A stretch of DNA of 64,000 bases from Lampropedia puyangensis (lineage in GTDB: Bacteria; Pseudomonadota; Gammaproteobacteria; Burkholderiales; Burkholderiaceae_C), in the NCBI RefSeq assembly GCF_004833285.1, contig NZ_STFG01000006.1, positions 62,001 through 126,000 on the forward strand. Reading direction: 5' to 3'. Made by a program: the position numbers and the translations under genes. Shown one piece after another: positions 46,962 through 56,488 of this stretch (its first letter is position 1; each line of letters opens with the position of its first letter). Under the pieces are notes generated by a model. It was not told where the DNA came from. It made no database searches and saw only the letters and a program-made list of their open reading frames with translations.

Positions 46962-49535
46962 TCAGGATGCCAAGGCACGCAAATGCGCCAAAGCCTCGTC
47001 CACCTGATCGATTAGCACCAAACAAAAATCACCAGGCTGCAGTCGAGCCATAGCGTTATCGATAGCCAGCATTTCTCCGCGCACCTCTTGCATGTGCTTG
47101 ATACGGTAGCCGGGCTCTTGACTCACGCGCTCAAAGCCTTCTCGCAGCAATGCCATCACCTCTCCATCGCCACGCCCACGTTGCGCGGCATCTTGGTAAA
47201 TCACAGCCTCATCAAAGGCAGGCGCCAAAATACTGGTTTGCACGCGAATATCCTCGTCACGGCGATCCCCCGCGGCACTAATCACCAACACGCGCTTGCC
47301 CGCAGGTGTTGCCTCCACCACTTGCACCAAAGCCTTCATGGCATCAGGGTTGTGGCCATAGTCAGCCACCACAGTGGCGCCATTGATTTTGAAGGTATTG
47401 AACCGCCCCGGTGCATTGTCCGTATCGCTAGCAAAACTGGCCAATCCACGGCGAATGGTCTCTGAAGGCAAACCCAATGCCCATGCAGCAGCCACTGCGG
47501 CCATCACGTTCTGAACTTGGAAACCAATACGTCCATTGTTTGTAATAGGCACTTCAGCCAGAGGAATACTGTCGCGCCAAGCACCCTCAGTCGCAACAAT
47601 GGCTTCACCCTCCACAAACACGCTGCGCTTGCCTTGCGAGCGATGGGTCGCCAATACAGGATGGTGCTTGTCCATTGAGAAGAAAATAGTCTCAGCAGCC
47701 GTTGTGCTTGCCATCGCAGCCACCAAAGGATCTTGCGCATTGAGTACCGCATAGCCTTTGGGTGAAATGTTACGCACAGTCACCCCTTTGACCTGAGCCA
47801 GTTCCTCCACAGTTTGGATGTAATTCATCCCCAAGTGGTCGCCCTCGCCAATATTGGTTACCACGGCCACTTGGCTTTGGTCAAACCCCAAACCTTCACG
47901 CAGCACACCTCCGCGTGCAACTTCCAGCACAGCAGCATCCACCTCCGGATGGAACAATACATTGCGCGCACTGCGCGGGCCACTGCAATCGCCACTCTCG
48001 ATTTGTTTGCCGTTGATGTAAATCCCATCAGTATTGGTCATTCCCGTGGTAAGGCCATGCGCCATCAACAAATGCGCCAACAAACGTGAAGTCGTTGTCT
48101 TCCCATTTGTGCCAGTCACCGTAATCACAGGAATGCGTCCGTTGTTGCCCTTTTCAAACAGCATGTCAACCACATACTTGCCAATAGGGCGCGGCTGACC
48201 ATACGAAGGCGCCAAGTGCATGCGCAAACCAGGTGCGGCATTGACCTCTACCACCCCGCCAGCCTGCTCTTCCAATGGCCGCTCCACGGTTTCGCACACC
48301 ACATCCACACCACAAATATCCAACCCCACCATTTGCGCAGCGGCAATGGCGCTGGCTGCCACAGAAGGATGCACCGAATCCGTCACATCCGTCGCAGAAC
48401 CGCCCGTACTGAGGTTGGCGTTGTGTCGCAAAACAACCTTCTGGCCTTTTTCAGGAATGGCATCTGGCGTAAGTTGCTGCAAGTCCAACTGCCCCAAAGC
48501 AATATCGTCGAGACGAATGCGGGTTAAGGAGGTAGCATGGCCATCACTGCGACGCGGATCCAGATTCACCATATCGACCAACTGGCGCACCGTGTGCTCA
48601 CCATCGCCAATCACTTGTGGTGGCTCGCGCCGAGCCGCCGCTGCCAGACGATTACCCACCACCAACAAACGGTAATCATGGCCGGGCAAATACTTTTCCA
48701 CCATCACCACACCGTACTTGGCTGCAGCACGGTAAGCAGCATCCAGCTCTGCACGGGTGTTGATATTGACCGTCACCCCTTTGCCCTGATTGCCATCTTG
48801 AGGCTTGGCTACAACAGGCAACCCCACTTCTTGGGCCACGATCCACGCATCATCGGGCGACTCCACCGGACGACCAAACGGCACAGGAACACCTGCAGCC
48901 ATTAAAAGCTTTTTGGTGAGCTCCTTATCTTGCGCAATCGATTCAGCAACCGTGCTGGTGGCATCCACCTCTGCGGCCTGAATGCGGCGCTGCTTGGAGC
49001 CCCAACCAAACTGAACGAGCGAGCCGCGAGTGAGCCTGCGCATAGGAATACCCCGCGCCAAAGCCGCTTGGGCAATCGAGCCCGTACTGGGGCCAAGGCG
49101 CTCATGCTCATCCTTGTCTCGCAAGGCATGAATGACAGCCGCTGTATCAAAGGTCCGTCCATCCAATGCCGCACGCACCAAAGCCTCAGCATGCTCAATC
49201 GCCAAGCGCCCAACGGACTCTTCCTTGTACTCAACAATTACCTGAAAGACGCCCGCATCAGGCGTGGGCACTGTACGTGCAAAACCAATGGCGACCCCTG
49301 CTTCCTGCTGCAATACAGCTGCAGCAAACTGCAACACATGCGCCAAAGAGACTGGACCACTATCCTCTGCACCAGGAGTACCCACAGCAGGAAATAGTGC
49401 GCGCAAACGCGCTAAAAAGCCGTCCATCTGGTTGATATCCAACTCATCACTGGTGCACTGCACTGTGGTCAACATCGCTGTTTTACGAGTCCACAGATTA
49501 GGGCCACGCAAAGCACGGGTGCGCAAAATTTCCAT
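46962..49535 (-). CDS. cphA: Cyanophycin synthetase CphA
   Basis: 857 residues from ATG 49535 (MEILRTRALRGPNLWTRKTA), close to the cyanobacterial 873; an upstream start at 49604 adds 23 unlikely residues. The N-terminal domain (about 1-160), an ATP-grasp domain (about 165-450, with VVAKPQDGNQGKGVTVN and GVVEVNAAPGLRMHLA) and a C-terminal Mur-ligase-like domain (about 470-857, P-loop GTNGKTTTSR at 474-483, GEGDHLG) are all intact. The enzyme alternately adds Asp and Arg, with ATP, to make the storage polymer cyanophycin. It sits 226 bases after a CphA-like paralogue. Confidence 0.95.
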   Translation of the reverse strand: MEILRTRALRGPNLWTRKTAMLTTVQCTSDELDINQMDGFLARLRALFPAVGTPGAEDSGPVSLAHVLQFAAAVLQQEAGVAIGFARTVPTPDAGVFQVIVEYKEESVGRLAIEHAEALVRAALDGRTFDTAAVIHALRDKDEHERLGPSTGSIAQAALARGIPMRRLTRGSLVQFGWGSKQRRIQAAEVDATSTVAESIAQDKELTKKLLMAAGVPVPFGRPVESPDDAWIVAQEVGLPVVAKPQDGNQGKGVTVNINTRAELDAAYRAAAKYGVVMVEKYLPGHDYRLLVVGNRLAAAARREPPQVIGDGEHTVRQLVDMVNLDPRRSDGHATSLTRIRLDDIALGQLDLQQLTPDAIPEKGQKVVLRHNANLSTGGSATDVTDSVHPSVAASAIAAAQMVGLDICGVDVVCETVERPLEEQAGGVVEVNAAPGLRMHLAPSYGQPRPIGKYVVDMLFEKGNNGRIPVITVTGTNGKTTTSRLLAHLLMAHGLTTGMTNTDGIYINGKQIESGDCSGPRSARNVLFHPEVDAAVLEVARGGVLREGLGFDQSQVAVVTNIGEGDHLGMNYIQTVEELAQVKGVTVRNISPKGYAVLNAQDPLVAAMASTTAAETIFFSMDKHHPVLATHRSQGKRSVFVEGEAIVATEGAWRDSIPLAEVPITNNGRIGFQVQNVMAAVAAAWALGLPSETIRRGLASFASDTDNAPGRFNTFKINGATVVADYGHNPDAMKALVQVVEATPAGKRVLVISAAGDRRDEDIRVQTSILAPAFDEAVIYQDAAQRGRGDGEVMALLREGFERVSQEPGYRIKHMQEVRGEMLAIDNAMARLQPGDFCLVLIDQVDEALAHLRALAS

Positions 49536-49761
49536 GACTGACAACCTTTTGATATGCCTAGAGAATTCAAGACAGATACAGCACTGCCACTTTATGAGCC
49601 GCACCTACTGCATGACGCACTCACCATGTACGAACGGCGCGTCAAATTGAATTCATCCAACAAAAATGCGAAAAAATATAGACCGAACCGCCTTTACTAC
49701 ACTCAATGGGCCATCAACACATGGCCACGCATCCCAAAGCGATTCCAATCAAACCTCATGC

Positions 49762-52101
49762 TTATTCCACCACCCGATTCACTGGCTGCACCCCTGGCAA
49801 CCGCGGATCAAATGTACGAATGCCAGCACCAATGAGTTCTGGCGCAGTCCCCATGGCCCAAGCAATCGCAGTACTGGCAAGCAACTGCGTAGGCTGCAAC
49901 CCCAAGGTGCAAGCATGCTGACTCAAGGCCTGCCAGCCCTCAATGCATTCACTGCCGGACTCACTCCACAACTCAATCGCATCACCGCGCACCAACACCC
50001 AACGCGACCCCGCAGCACTATCCAGAGCAGCTGCGTCCTCACCATCGTCTTTACCCTGCTCTGTTTTATCGCGTGCCTGTTGCGCTTGCTGCGCCTTCCA
50101 ACGCGCAAAAGCCTCCGCATCGGTGGCATAAAACACCACACCGCCATCACTCAAGCGCGCCAAATCAGCCACTTGCGCATCGTCTGCATTGAGAATGGCC
50201 ACACCACTGGATAACACCACGTCCACTTGGGTGCGTAACACGCGGGTCATCTGGTCTTTTTCCTGAATATCAAAATCGACCAATTCTTCATGCCCCGCCA
50301 TGTCAGAAACGACACCGATATGGCAGCGGTCGTAGGACAAGCCCTCGGCCAAAATGCTCCGAGGGCTGTTTTCAATCACAGCGACCTCAATCTGCTGATT
50401 CATCAGCAAACGGTTGCCAGCCTCCCAATGGTCACTCTGGCGTCTATCCACGCAGCGCTTATCCAGAAAAATCCCTTGGCGACACGCCACCCCCGTGTGC
50501 TTGCCCGATAAATGCAAGAGCCAAGCCACTAGACGCGCAATGCCAGTTGTGCCATGGCGCCCTGAAATTCCAATAATCGGGATACGACCAGCCGCATCAA
50601 CCCCATCTTGCACAGCGGGGACTGGAAATAGATGTTCCACAATCGCCTGCCCCACCGGCTGAGGCGACCCCACAGCAGGTTTCAGGTGCATTAACAACCC
50701 CGGCCCTGCATTCACCTCAATAATCGCCCCACCTTGAGCGGCCAATGGCATAGCAATGTCTTGCGCCATCACATCCACGCCCGCAATATCCAATCCCACC
50801 ACTTTGGCCGCCAAAGCCGCTGCCTCAGCCGTTTCGGGATGCACATCGTCGGTGCAATCCACGACCAAAGTACTGCTACGCTGGATCAGCACCAGCTTAC
50901 CGCTGGCGGGCACACTTTCAGGCGTCAACTCTTGCGCTTTGAGTTCATGCAAGATATCCGCTTGTCGCACATCCACGGGCTGCAAACGGAACGTGGTACT
51001 CAAATCATCAGGTACCGGCTTCACGGCTGAACTGTCTTTGGCTGCGATCTGGGGCTTTCTGCGCGGGTCACTGTTGACTTGCTTGTCAATCAGCTGCGCC
51101 ACACTCGACTGACCATCGCCTGTGACCTTGAGTGATTCGCTTCGCGCTGCCGCAACCACCTTGCCACCAACTACTAATAGCCGATGCTCGTTGCCGGGCA
51201 CCATACGCTCAACCATGACTTCGTAGCCGTGTGGCTCTGCTGCTGTCCAGGCGGCCTCCACCTCTGCCTGCGTGCGTAGATTCACGAATACGCCACGGTT
51301 GCGCGACGCATCCGAAGGTTTTACCACCACTGGCACACCAATATCTTGTGCAGCCTCCCATGCCTCTGCCGGGCTTTCTGCCACTTGCCACTCAGGCACC
51401 GGCACACCACAGATCTGGATCAAGGTCTTAGTCATATCCTTGTCGTTGGCGATTCCTTCGGCAATGGCACTGGTATTGGCCGTCTCGGTGGTCCAAATCC
51501 GCTTTTGCGCCGAACCATAGCCTAACTGCACCAAATTGCCGTCATTGAGCCGGAACGCCGGGATACGCCGCTCAAACGCAGCATCCACAATGGCTGCAGT
51601 ACTCGGCCCCAAGTACCGCTCTTCGATCACCTCGCGAATAGCAGACACGGCAAGCGCCACATCAAAAGACTGGTCATTAATGGCCGCCATAATCAGACGA
51701 TGCCCCTCGCGCAATGCCACGCGCGCAACCTGCTCATCCTTGGCGCGAAACACCATTCGATAAACGCCATATTGAGACGTGCTTCGTGTTTGCCCAAATG
51801 CCGTAGGCATGCCCGCCAAATTGAGCAACTCAATAATGATGTGCTCCAGGATGTGGCCTGGCCAGGTGCCTTCATCAAGGCGCATCAAAAAACCGCCACG
51901 CTCGCCTACACCGCAATGGTGCTCGACCAAGCCTGGCAACCATGTCTTCAGGCGCTCAGGAAATCCGGGGATTTTGTTGGAAGGATACTCTTCCAGCTCC
52001 CCCAAATCCAACCAGACCTCCAGTACCTCGCGGTATGTCCAAATACTGGGGCCACGCAGGTAGTTCACGCGCAATAGCGCAATATCCTTGAATGTGGGCA
52101 T
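49762..52101 (-). CDS. CphA2-like cyanophycin synthetase with degenerate Mur domain
   Basis: 779 residues, shorter than its neighbour. The N-terminal and ATP-grasp domains align with CphA (YGSAQKRIWTTETANTSAIA, GGAIIEVNAGPGLLMHLKP), though the Gly-rich loop reads DASRNRGV instead of DGNQGKGV. In the Mur-ligase domain the P-loop lysine is lost: SGRHGTTGIAR (about 513-523) replaces GTNGKTTTSR. The usual EVARGG and GEGDHLG motifs are also changed (ENSPRS, AGHEEL). Loss of the Mur ATP site is known for CphA2 proteins, which polymerise beta-Asp-Arg dipeptides at a single active site. The pair cphA plus this gene also occurs in Ralstonia/Cupriavidus as cphA and cphA'. Confidence 0.88.
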   Translation of the reverse strand: MPTFKDIALLRVNYLRGPSIWTYREVLEVWLDLGELEEYPSNKIPGFPERLKTWLPGLVEHHCGVGERGGFLMRLDEGTWPGHILEHIIIELLNLAGMPTAFGQTRSTSQYGVYRMVFRAKDEQVARVALREGHRLIMAAINDQSFDVALAVSAIREVIEERYLGPSTAAIVDAAFERRIPAFRLNDGNLVQLGYGSAQKRIWTTETANTSAIAEGIANDKDMTKTLIQICGVPVPEWQVAESPAEAWEAAQDIGVPVVVKPSDASRNRGVFVNLRTQAEVEAAWTAAEPHGYEVMVERMVPGNEHRLLVVGGKVVAAARSESLKVTGDGQSSVAQLIDKQVNSDPRRKPQIAAKDSSAVKPVPDDLSTTFRLQPVDVRQADILHELKAQELTPESVPASGKLVLIQRSSTLVVDCTDDVHPETAEAAALAAKVVGLDIAGVDVMAQDIAMPLAAQGGAIIEVNAGPGLLMHLKPAVGSPQPVGQAIVEHLFPVPAVQDGVDAAGRIPIIGISGRHGTTGIARLVAWLLHLSGKHTGVACRQGIFLDKRCVDRRQSDHWEAGNRLLMNQQIEVAVIENSPRSILAEGLSYDRCHIGVVSDMAGHEELVDFDIQEKDQMTRVLRTQVDVVLSSGVAILNADDAQVADLARLSDGGVVFYATDAEAFARWKAQQAQQARDKTEQGKDDGEDAAALDSAAGSRWVLVRGDAIELWSESGSECIEGWQALSQHACTLGLQPTQLLASTAIAWAMGTAPELIGAGIRTFDPRLPGVQPVNRVVE

Positions 52102-52435
52102 AGAGGGATCGAGACCTTCTCAGAAAAATAATTCAACGATCAAATTTGAAATTCGCAATTTTTTGTTTCAGCGGCCTTAAACAGGCCCCGAAAGGAATGC
52201 TTGAGGCCATTGCAAACAAACAGGCGAATTTTGGCACGTCTGGACTGGCCCGCTGACAGAAAAACCGTGTCAACAAAACCACAACGCTGCGCGTTCTTAA
52301 GGCCAAAGCCAGCCAGCAAAGGCCACTTTTTCATGGTGGCAAAGCGACTGTGCGATTGCTTGAAAACTTTATGCATTTATCGACCCATAACGCTGACGCT
52401 GATGGCAAGATACAGGCTAAAGGCAAAAATTAAAA
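52102..52435. other. Divergent region between the CphA2-like and ABC exporter genes
   Basis: 334 bases between genes on opposite strands. It is AT-richer near both ends (TTTTTTG near 52160-52166 and AAAAATTAAAAATG before the ABC start). A 5-base stem GGCCT/AGGCC at 52173-52187 is the only structure noted. I find no certain promoter or gene; a 78-codon minus-strand frame here lacks features. Confidence 0.6.
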
Positions 52436-54688
52436 ATGACTTCTGCTTCATCGCTTTCCACCCCCATCGCGGCCAACCAAACACCACCAGAACCTGTACT
52501 GGCACAGGGTGAAAACGTCTTGTGCGCACTCTTCGTTGACTTGAGTGAAGACTTGCGCTTTAGTCAAGCCAAACTCGTGCTGACAGACAAAGCCCTGCTG
52601 AGCTGGCAACAAGGTCAAACCACCTGGCAACGCTGGCCAGTTGATGGACAGCACCAACTGCGCTTTTCTGAGCACGCAGGGCTGGTCACACTTAGCCTGC
52701 ACACCCCAGCACAGCGTTTAGCAGTGTGGTACTTAACGCAACAAGGCAGCGTACAAACCCAACGGTTGGTCGAATGCTTTAAAGCCCATTTTCTAATGGA
52801 CATGCAAAGCGCCTTGCGCGTGCAAGACATGTCCACTTGCTCAAGCTGTGGCGCTGCCCTGCCTTTGGATGACTCACACTGCACGGCTTGCGCTGAGAAA
52901 GACGAAGAAAAAGAAGTCTCCAGCTGGGTCTTATTGCGCTTGCTGCGTTTTGCAAAACCGTATCGCAAGCTTATCGCCTTGGGTTTTACACTGACACTGG
53001 CCTCCACTGCCGCTACGCTGGTGCCTCCGTACCTGACGATCCCGCTGATGGATGACATTCTCATCCCTTACCAATCGGGCGCTCCGATTGACCCACATCT
53101 CGTCTCCTTTTACCTCGGAGCCTTACTGGTTTCTGCCATCGTGGCCTGGATTTTGGGCTGGAGCCGCACCTACGTCCTGTCACTGGTATCAGAGCGCATC
53201 GGCTCTGATTTGCGCACCACGACCTTCAACCATCTGATGCGCCTGTCGCTGGACTATTTCAGCAACCGCCGCACGGGGGACTTGATCGCGCGTATCGGCT
53301 CTGAAACGGATCGCATCAACACATTCCTTTCGCTGCACGCACTGGATTTCGCAACGGATGTGATCATGATCGTGATGACTGCCATCATCTTGATCACTAT
53401 TGATCCGACGCTGGCGTTGGCCGCCCTGCTTCCATTGCCGTTCATCTTCATTCTCATTCAGCGCGTGCGCGCAAAACTCAAAATAGGCTTTGAGCGTGCC
53501 ACCCGTGTGTGGTCACAAGTCACCAACGTTTTGGCCGATGCTATTCCCGGTGTGCGCGTAGTGAAAGCATTTGCCCAAGAAAGCCGTGAAGAAGCGCGCT
53601 TTGCCGAAGCCAACAGAGTCAATTTAGAAGCCAATGACAAAGTCAACCGTGTCTGGTCGCTGTTTTCACCCACCGTCACTCTATTGACTGAAGTTGGCAC
53701 CTTGGTGGTATGGGCATTCGGCATCTGGCTGGTTGCAAAAAACGGCATCACCGTTGGTGTGCTTACCGCTTTTATTGCCTATATCGGCCGCTTTTACACA
53801 CGCCTTGACTCGATGAGCCGCATCGTCAACGTGACGCAACGCGCTGCCGCAGGGGCCAAGCGTATTTTCGATATTCTCGATCATGTTTCCACCGTGCCGG
53901 AGCCAGCCAAGCCTGTTGCAATGAACGATGTCCAAGGCCGCATCAGTCTGAAAAACTTGGGGTTTCGCTATGGCAGCCGCCAGGTATTGAAAAACCTCAA
54001 CCTTGACATTCAACCAGGCGAAATGATCGGGCTGGTTGGGCACAGTGGCTCAGGCAAGTCCACCTTAGTGAACCTGATTTGCCGCTTTTACGATGTCAGT
54101 GAAGGCGCCATCCTGTGCGATGAAGTCGATATTAGGCAAATCGCTGTCTCAGACTACCGCCGCCACATTGGTTTGGTGCTTCAAGAGCCGTTTCTGTTTT
54201 TTGGTACCGTGGCAGAAAACATTGCCTACGGCAAGCCCGATGCGACAAGAGAAGAAATCATTGCCGCAGCACGGGCCGCACACGCACACGACTTCATCCT
54301 GCGCCTACCCCACGGCTACGACTCATTGGTTGGTGAACGCGGGCAAAGCCTCTCCGGTGGTGAGCGCCAGCGTATCAGTATTGCGCGCGCCTTGCTGATT
54401 GACCCGGCCATCCTCATCATGGACGAAGCCACCTCAGCGGTGGATACCGAAACTGAAAAAGAAATTCAAAAAGCACTGGACAACCTTGTACAAGGGCGCA
54501 CCACCATTGCCGTAGCGCACCGCCTCTCAACATTGCGCAAGGCCAACCGTTTGGTGGTCATGGACCGTGGTGTCATCGTTGAGGTGGGCGGCCATCAAGA
54601 ACTAATGGATAAACAAGGGGCCTATTGGAGGCTCTACCAAGCCCAGCAGCGTCGCAACGAACAACAAGACACGGAGATCCTCGCATGA
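52436..54688 (+). CDS. ABC exporter with N-terminal zinc ribbon, cyanophycin-linked
   Basis: A 750-residue half-exporter. The first 160 residues are an unusual N-terminal domain ending in a zinc-ribbon-like CSSC...CTAC (C135, C138, C149, C152). Six membrane segments (about 165-445) and an ATP-binding domain follow, with GHSGSGKSTLVN, LSGGERQRISIARAL, and IMDEATSAVDTE. It overlaps the DUF1854 gene by four bases. Its location next to two cyanophycin synthetases matches an ABC/DUF1854 pair that I recall being called cyanophycin-metabolism-associated; I cannot verify this here. Substrate is unknown; no ribosome binding site stands out before ATG 52436. Confidence 0.85.
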   Translation: MTSASSLSTPIAANQTPPEPVLAQGENVLCALFVDLSEDLRFSQAKLVLTDKALLSWQQGQTTWQRWPVDGQHQLRFSEHAGLVTLSLHTPAQRLAVWYLTQQGSVQTQRLVECFKAHFLMDMQSALRVQDMSTCSSCGAALPLDDSHCTACAEKDEEKEVSSWVLLRLLRFAKPYRKLIALGFTLTLASTAATLVPPYLTIPLMDDILIPYQSGAPIDPHLVSFYLGALLVSAIVAWILGWSRTYVLSLVSERIGSDLRTTTFNHLMRLSLDYFSNRRTGDLIARIGSETDRINTFLSLHALDFATDVIMIVMTAIILITIDPTLALAALLPLPFIFILIQRVRAKLKIGFERATRVWSQVTNVLADAIPGVRVVKAFAQESREEARFAEANRVNLEANDKVNRVWSLFSPTVTLLTEVGTLVVWAFGIWLVAKNGITVGVLTAFIAYIGRFYTRLDSMSRIVNVTQRAAAGAKRIFDILDHVSTVPEPAKPVAMNDVQGRISLKNLGFRYGSRQVLKNLNLDIQPGEMIGLVGHSGSGKSTLVNLICRFYDVSEGAILCDEVDIRQIAVSDYRRHIGLVLQEPFLFFGTVAENIAYGKPDATREEIIAAARAAHAHDFILRLPHGYDSLVGERGQSLSGGERQRISIARALLIDPAILIMDEATSAVDTETEKEIQKALDNLVQGRTTIAVAHRLSTLRKANRLVVMDRGVIVEVGGHQELMDKQGAYWRLYQAQQRRNEQQDTEILA

Positions 54689-55221
54689 CAACCCCTGCAC
54701 ACCCGCACCTGCGCTATTTGCCTGAGCAGGTTGTTCTTCTGGGGCCCAATGCGACCGAAGAACAACTCACGCGTAATGCGCATGGACAATTGGTCCTAAG
54801 CATTCCGGGTGAAGCTGAGCCCACTGCCGTCCAGCCGGTTGTGGCTTTCGCGCTAACCGCACCGCGCCAGAGTATTTCTCTGGTGGACAACCGTGGTAAA
54901 GAGCGCGGCTATATTGAGCACCTGGACCAGCTCCCGCCCGCCTGTAAGGCTGCGGTTGAGCAAGCCTTGGCTCTGCGCGAATTCATTCCAACCATCACTG
55001 CCATCACGGCAGTTGACAGCTTTTCAACCCCTAGCATTTGGCACATTGAAACCGATCGCGGCAGTACCGAATTGCGGCTGCAAAGCGAAGACGACATCCG
55101 CAAACTCGGTGACGAAGGCAAAACCTTGCGTATCACTGATAAGAACAGCCTGCAATACCAGATCCCGGATATTGAAGCCTTACCCAAAGCTTCGCGTAAA
55201 TTGCTGATTCGATTTATTTGA
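54685..55221 (+). CDS. DUF1854 domain-containing protein
   Basis: 178 residues from ATG 54685, which overlaps the ABC exporter stop (ATGA), so translation is coupled; the longer frame from 54625 lies inside that gene. The core FALTAPRQSISLVDNRGKE, then LREFIPTITAITAVDSFSTP and WHIETDRGSTELRLQ, are typical of DUF1854. It has no signal peptide. The family has no known function; being coupled to the exporter and near cphA suggests a part in cyanophycin handling, for example as a soluble partner. This is inference. Confidence 0.8.
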   Translation: MTTPAHPHLRYLPEQVVLLGPNATEEQLTRNAHGQLVLSIPGEAEPTAVQPVVAFALTAPRQSISLVDNRGKERGYIEHLDQLPPACKAAVEQALALREFIPTITAITAVDSFSTPSIWHIETDRGSTELRLQSEDDIRKLGDEGKTLRITDKNSLQYQIPDIEALPKASRKLLIRFI

Positions 55222-55342
55222 TTGCAGCACCAAAACAGGGAGATTTATTCTTCTCGCGATCATGTGCACATCAACTGTGCATCCAAAGCCTCAACTGCGT
55301 ATCGCCCACAACTGCAGCGATAGTCGACGAGATATTTCAAAC

Positions 55343-55371
55343 AAAAAAAGAGCCGCCCACCACGGCGGCTC
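55343..55371 (-). terminator. Terminator of the porin gene
   Basis: On the minus strand GAGCCGCC/GGCGGCTC forms an 8-base GC-rich stem with a 6-base loop, followed by TTTTTTT. It lies about 115 bases past the porin stop. Confidence 0.9.
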
Positions 55372-55425
55372 AAATGTCCTTGGAGTATCCGCTTGTAGGC
55401 GGCTGTAATGGTTATCCTGTCTCTT

Positions 55426-55452
55426 CCTTGCTTGAAGATGCTTCAAGCAAGG
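55426..55452. repeat. Perfect 12-base inverted repeat after the porin gene
   Basis: CCTTGCTTGAAG and CTTCAAGCAAGG flank a 3-base centre (ATG). It lies 34 bases past the porin stop and 55 bases before the terminator stem. Loop size suggests a tight RNA hairpin in the porin mRNA tail, possibly stabilising it. Confidence 0.85.
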
Positions 55453-55486
55453 ACAATGCCAGCTTTATCCTCGCTGGCCCGGCGGC

Positions 55487-56488
55487 TTAGAACTTGTGCA
55501 CAATGCCGATACCGAATGTCTTGTCCTCGGCCGAGCGCACACGGACACCATTGACAGTTGAGCCGTTGAGCAATTCAGCTTCATCGTTGAGCGAGCCGTA
55601 TGCTGCATAAACACGGGTACGCTTAGACAGCTTGTAGTTAGCAAACAGTTCGAAGGTTGTTGCATCTTCATAGGCCTTATTGGCGCTGTCAGTCAAACGT
55701 GCAGCTTGCAAGCCAACTGTGAAGTTTCCAAATGGAACTGCGGCGCCCAGACCAAAGCCCTTACCACCGGCTTTTGTCTCGCGCTGCGTGTACAAACCGC
55801 TGATCACAAAGCTCTTGAAGTCGTACTTGGCTCCTAACGCATAGCCAGTGCGATTGTCAGGAGCACTGCTCAACTTGGATTGAATGGCCGCACCCACAGT
55901 CAGGCCACCACCGCTGTAGCGCCCTGCCACTTGCAAAAAGTTTTTGTTGGGAGAGCCACCACGGTCATCTTTGAACACATAGGATACGCGTGCTTCAAAA
56001 CCACCCATTTTTGGGGTTGCGTATTGGAACTGGCTGTTTTGACGAGAACCACCAAAGCTGCCATTAGCAGCCAAACCGACGTATTTCAAAGCGGAGGAGC
56101 CGTCTGCAGTATCGTTCAAATCAAACGTACCCATGATGCGGTTCTGCGCAGTAGTGGTGCGGCCCATCATCACACTACCAAAACCACCACTGACACCCAC
56201 CCAAGCTTGGCGATTAAAGCTGCCGTTGCCCCCCACAGAGCCTGAACCCAAGTCAATCGTGCCTGACTCAAGGTTGAAATTCGCTTTGAGGCCGTTACCC
56301 AGGTCTTCAGAACCACGCACGCCCCAACGGGATGTACCGCTGTAGTTAGAAATAAAGCCTGTGTCATCCATGGTGTAACGCTGGCCAATGCCTGCATCAG
56401 CCTCACCATACAACACCACATTGGACTGTGCAGATGCACCACCAACCAAAGCGCTGAGCGCAGCTGCAGCTACCAATAATTTTTTCAT
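55487..56488 (-). CDS. Gram-negative porin
   Basis: 333 residues from ATG 56488 (MKKLLVAAAALSALVGGASAQ signal peptide, cleaved near residue 20); the open frame further upstream is not needed. The mature start SNVVLYGEADAGIGQRYT, the NRQAWVGVSGGFGSVMMGR constriction-loop region, and the C-terminal KTFGIGIVHKF with a terminal Phe are typical of Burkholderiales trimeric porins (porin_4 family). It forms a 16-strand general diffusion channel. It is a single-gene unit with a terminator and a stem-loop after it. A 17-base sequence with inverted TGTCA/TGACA halves (56720-56736) lies 232 bases upstream. Confidence 0.92.
   Translation of the reverse strand: MKKLLVAAAALSALVGGASAQSNVVLYGEADAGIGQRYTMDDTGFISNYSGTSRWGVRGSEDLGNGLKANFNLESGTIDLGSGSVGGNGSFNRQAWVGVSGGFGSVMMGRTTTAQNRIMGTFDLNDTADGSSALKYVGLAANGSFGGSRQNSQFQYATPKMGGFEARVSYVFKDDRGGSPNKNFLQVAGRYSGGGLTVGAAIQSKLSSAPDNRTGYALGAKYDFKSFVISGLYTQRETKAGGKGFGLGAAVPFGNFTVGLQAARLTDSANKAYEDATTFELFANYKLSKRTRVYAAYGSLNDEAELLNGSTVNGVRVRSAEDKTFGIGIVHKF

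Noticed and set aside
52173-52187. Short GGCCT/AGGCC stem in the divergent cyanophycin region
   Set aside because: Only five base pairs and no T tract, so it is not supported as a terminator.
52140-52376. Minus-strand 78-codon frame upstream of the CphA2-like gene
   Set aside because: No recognisable sequence and no clear ribosome binding site; it fills a divergent promoter region.
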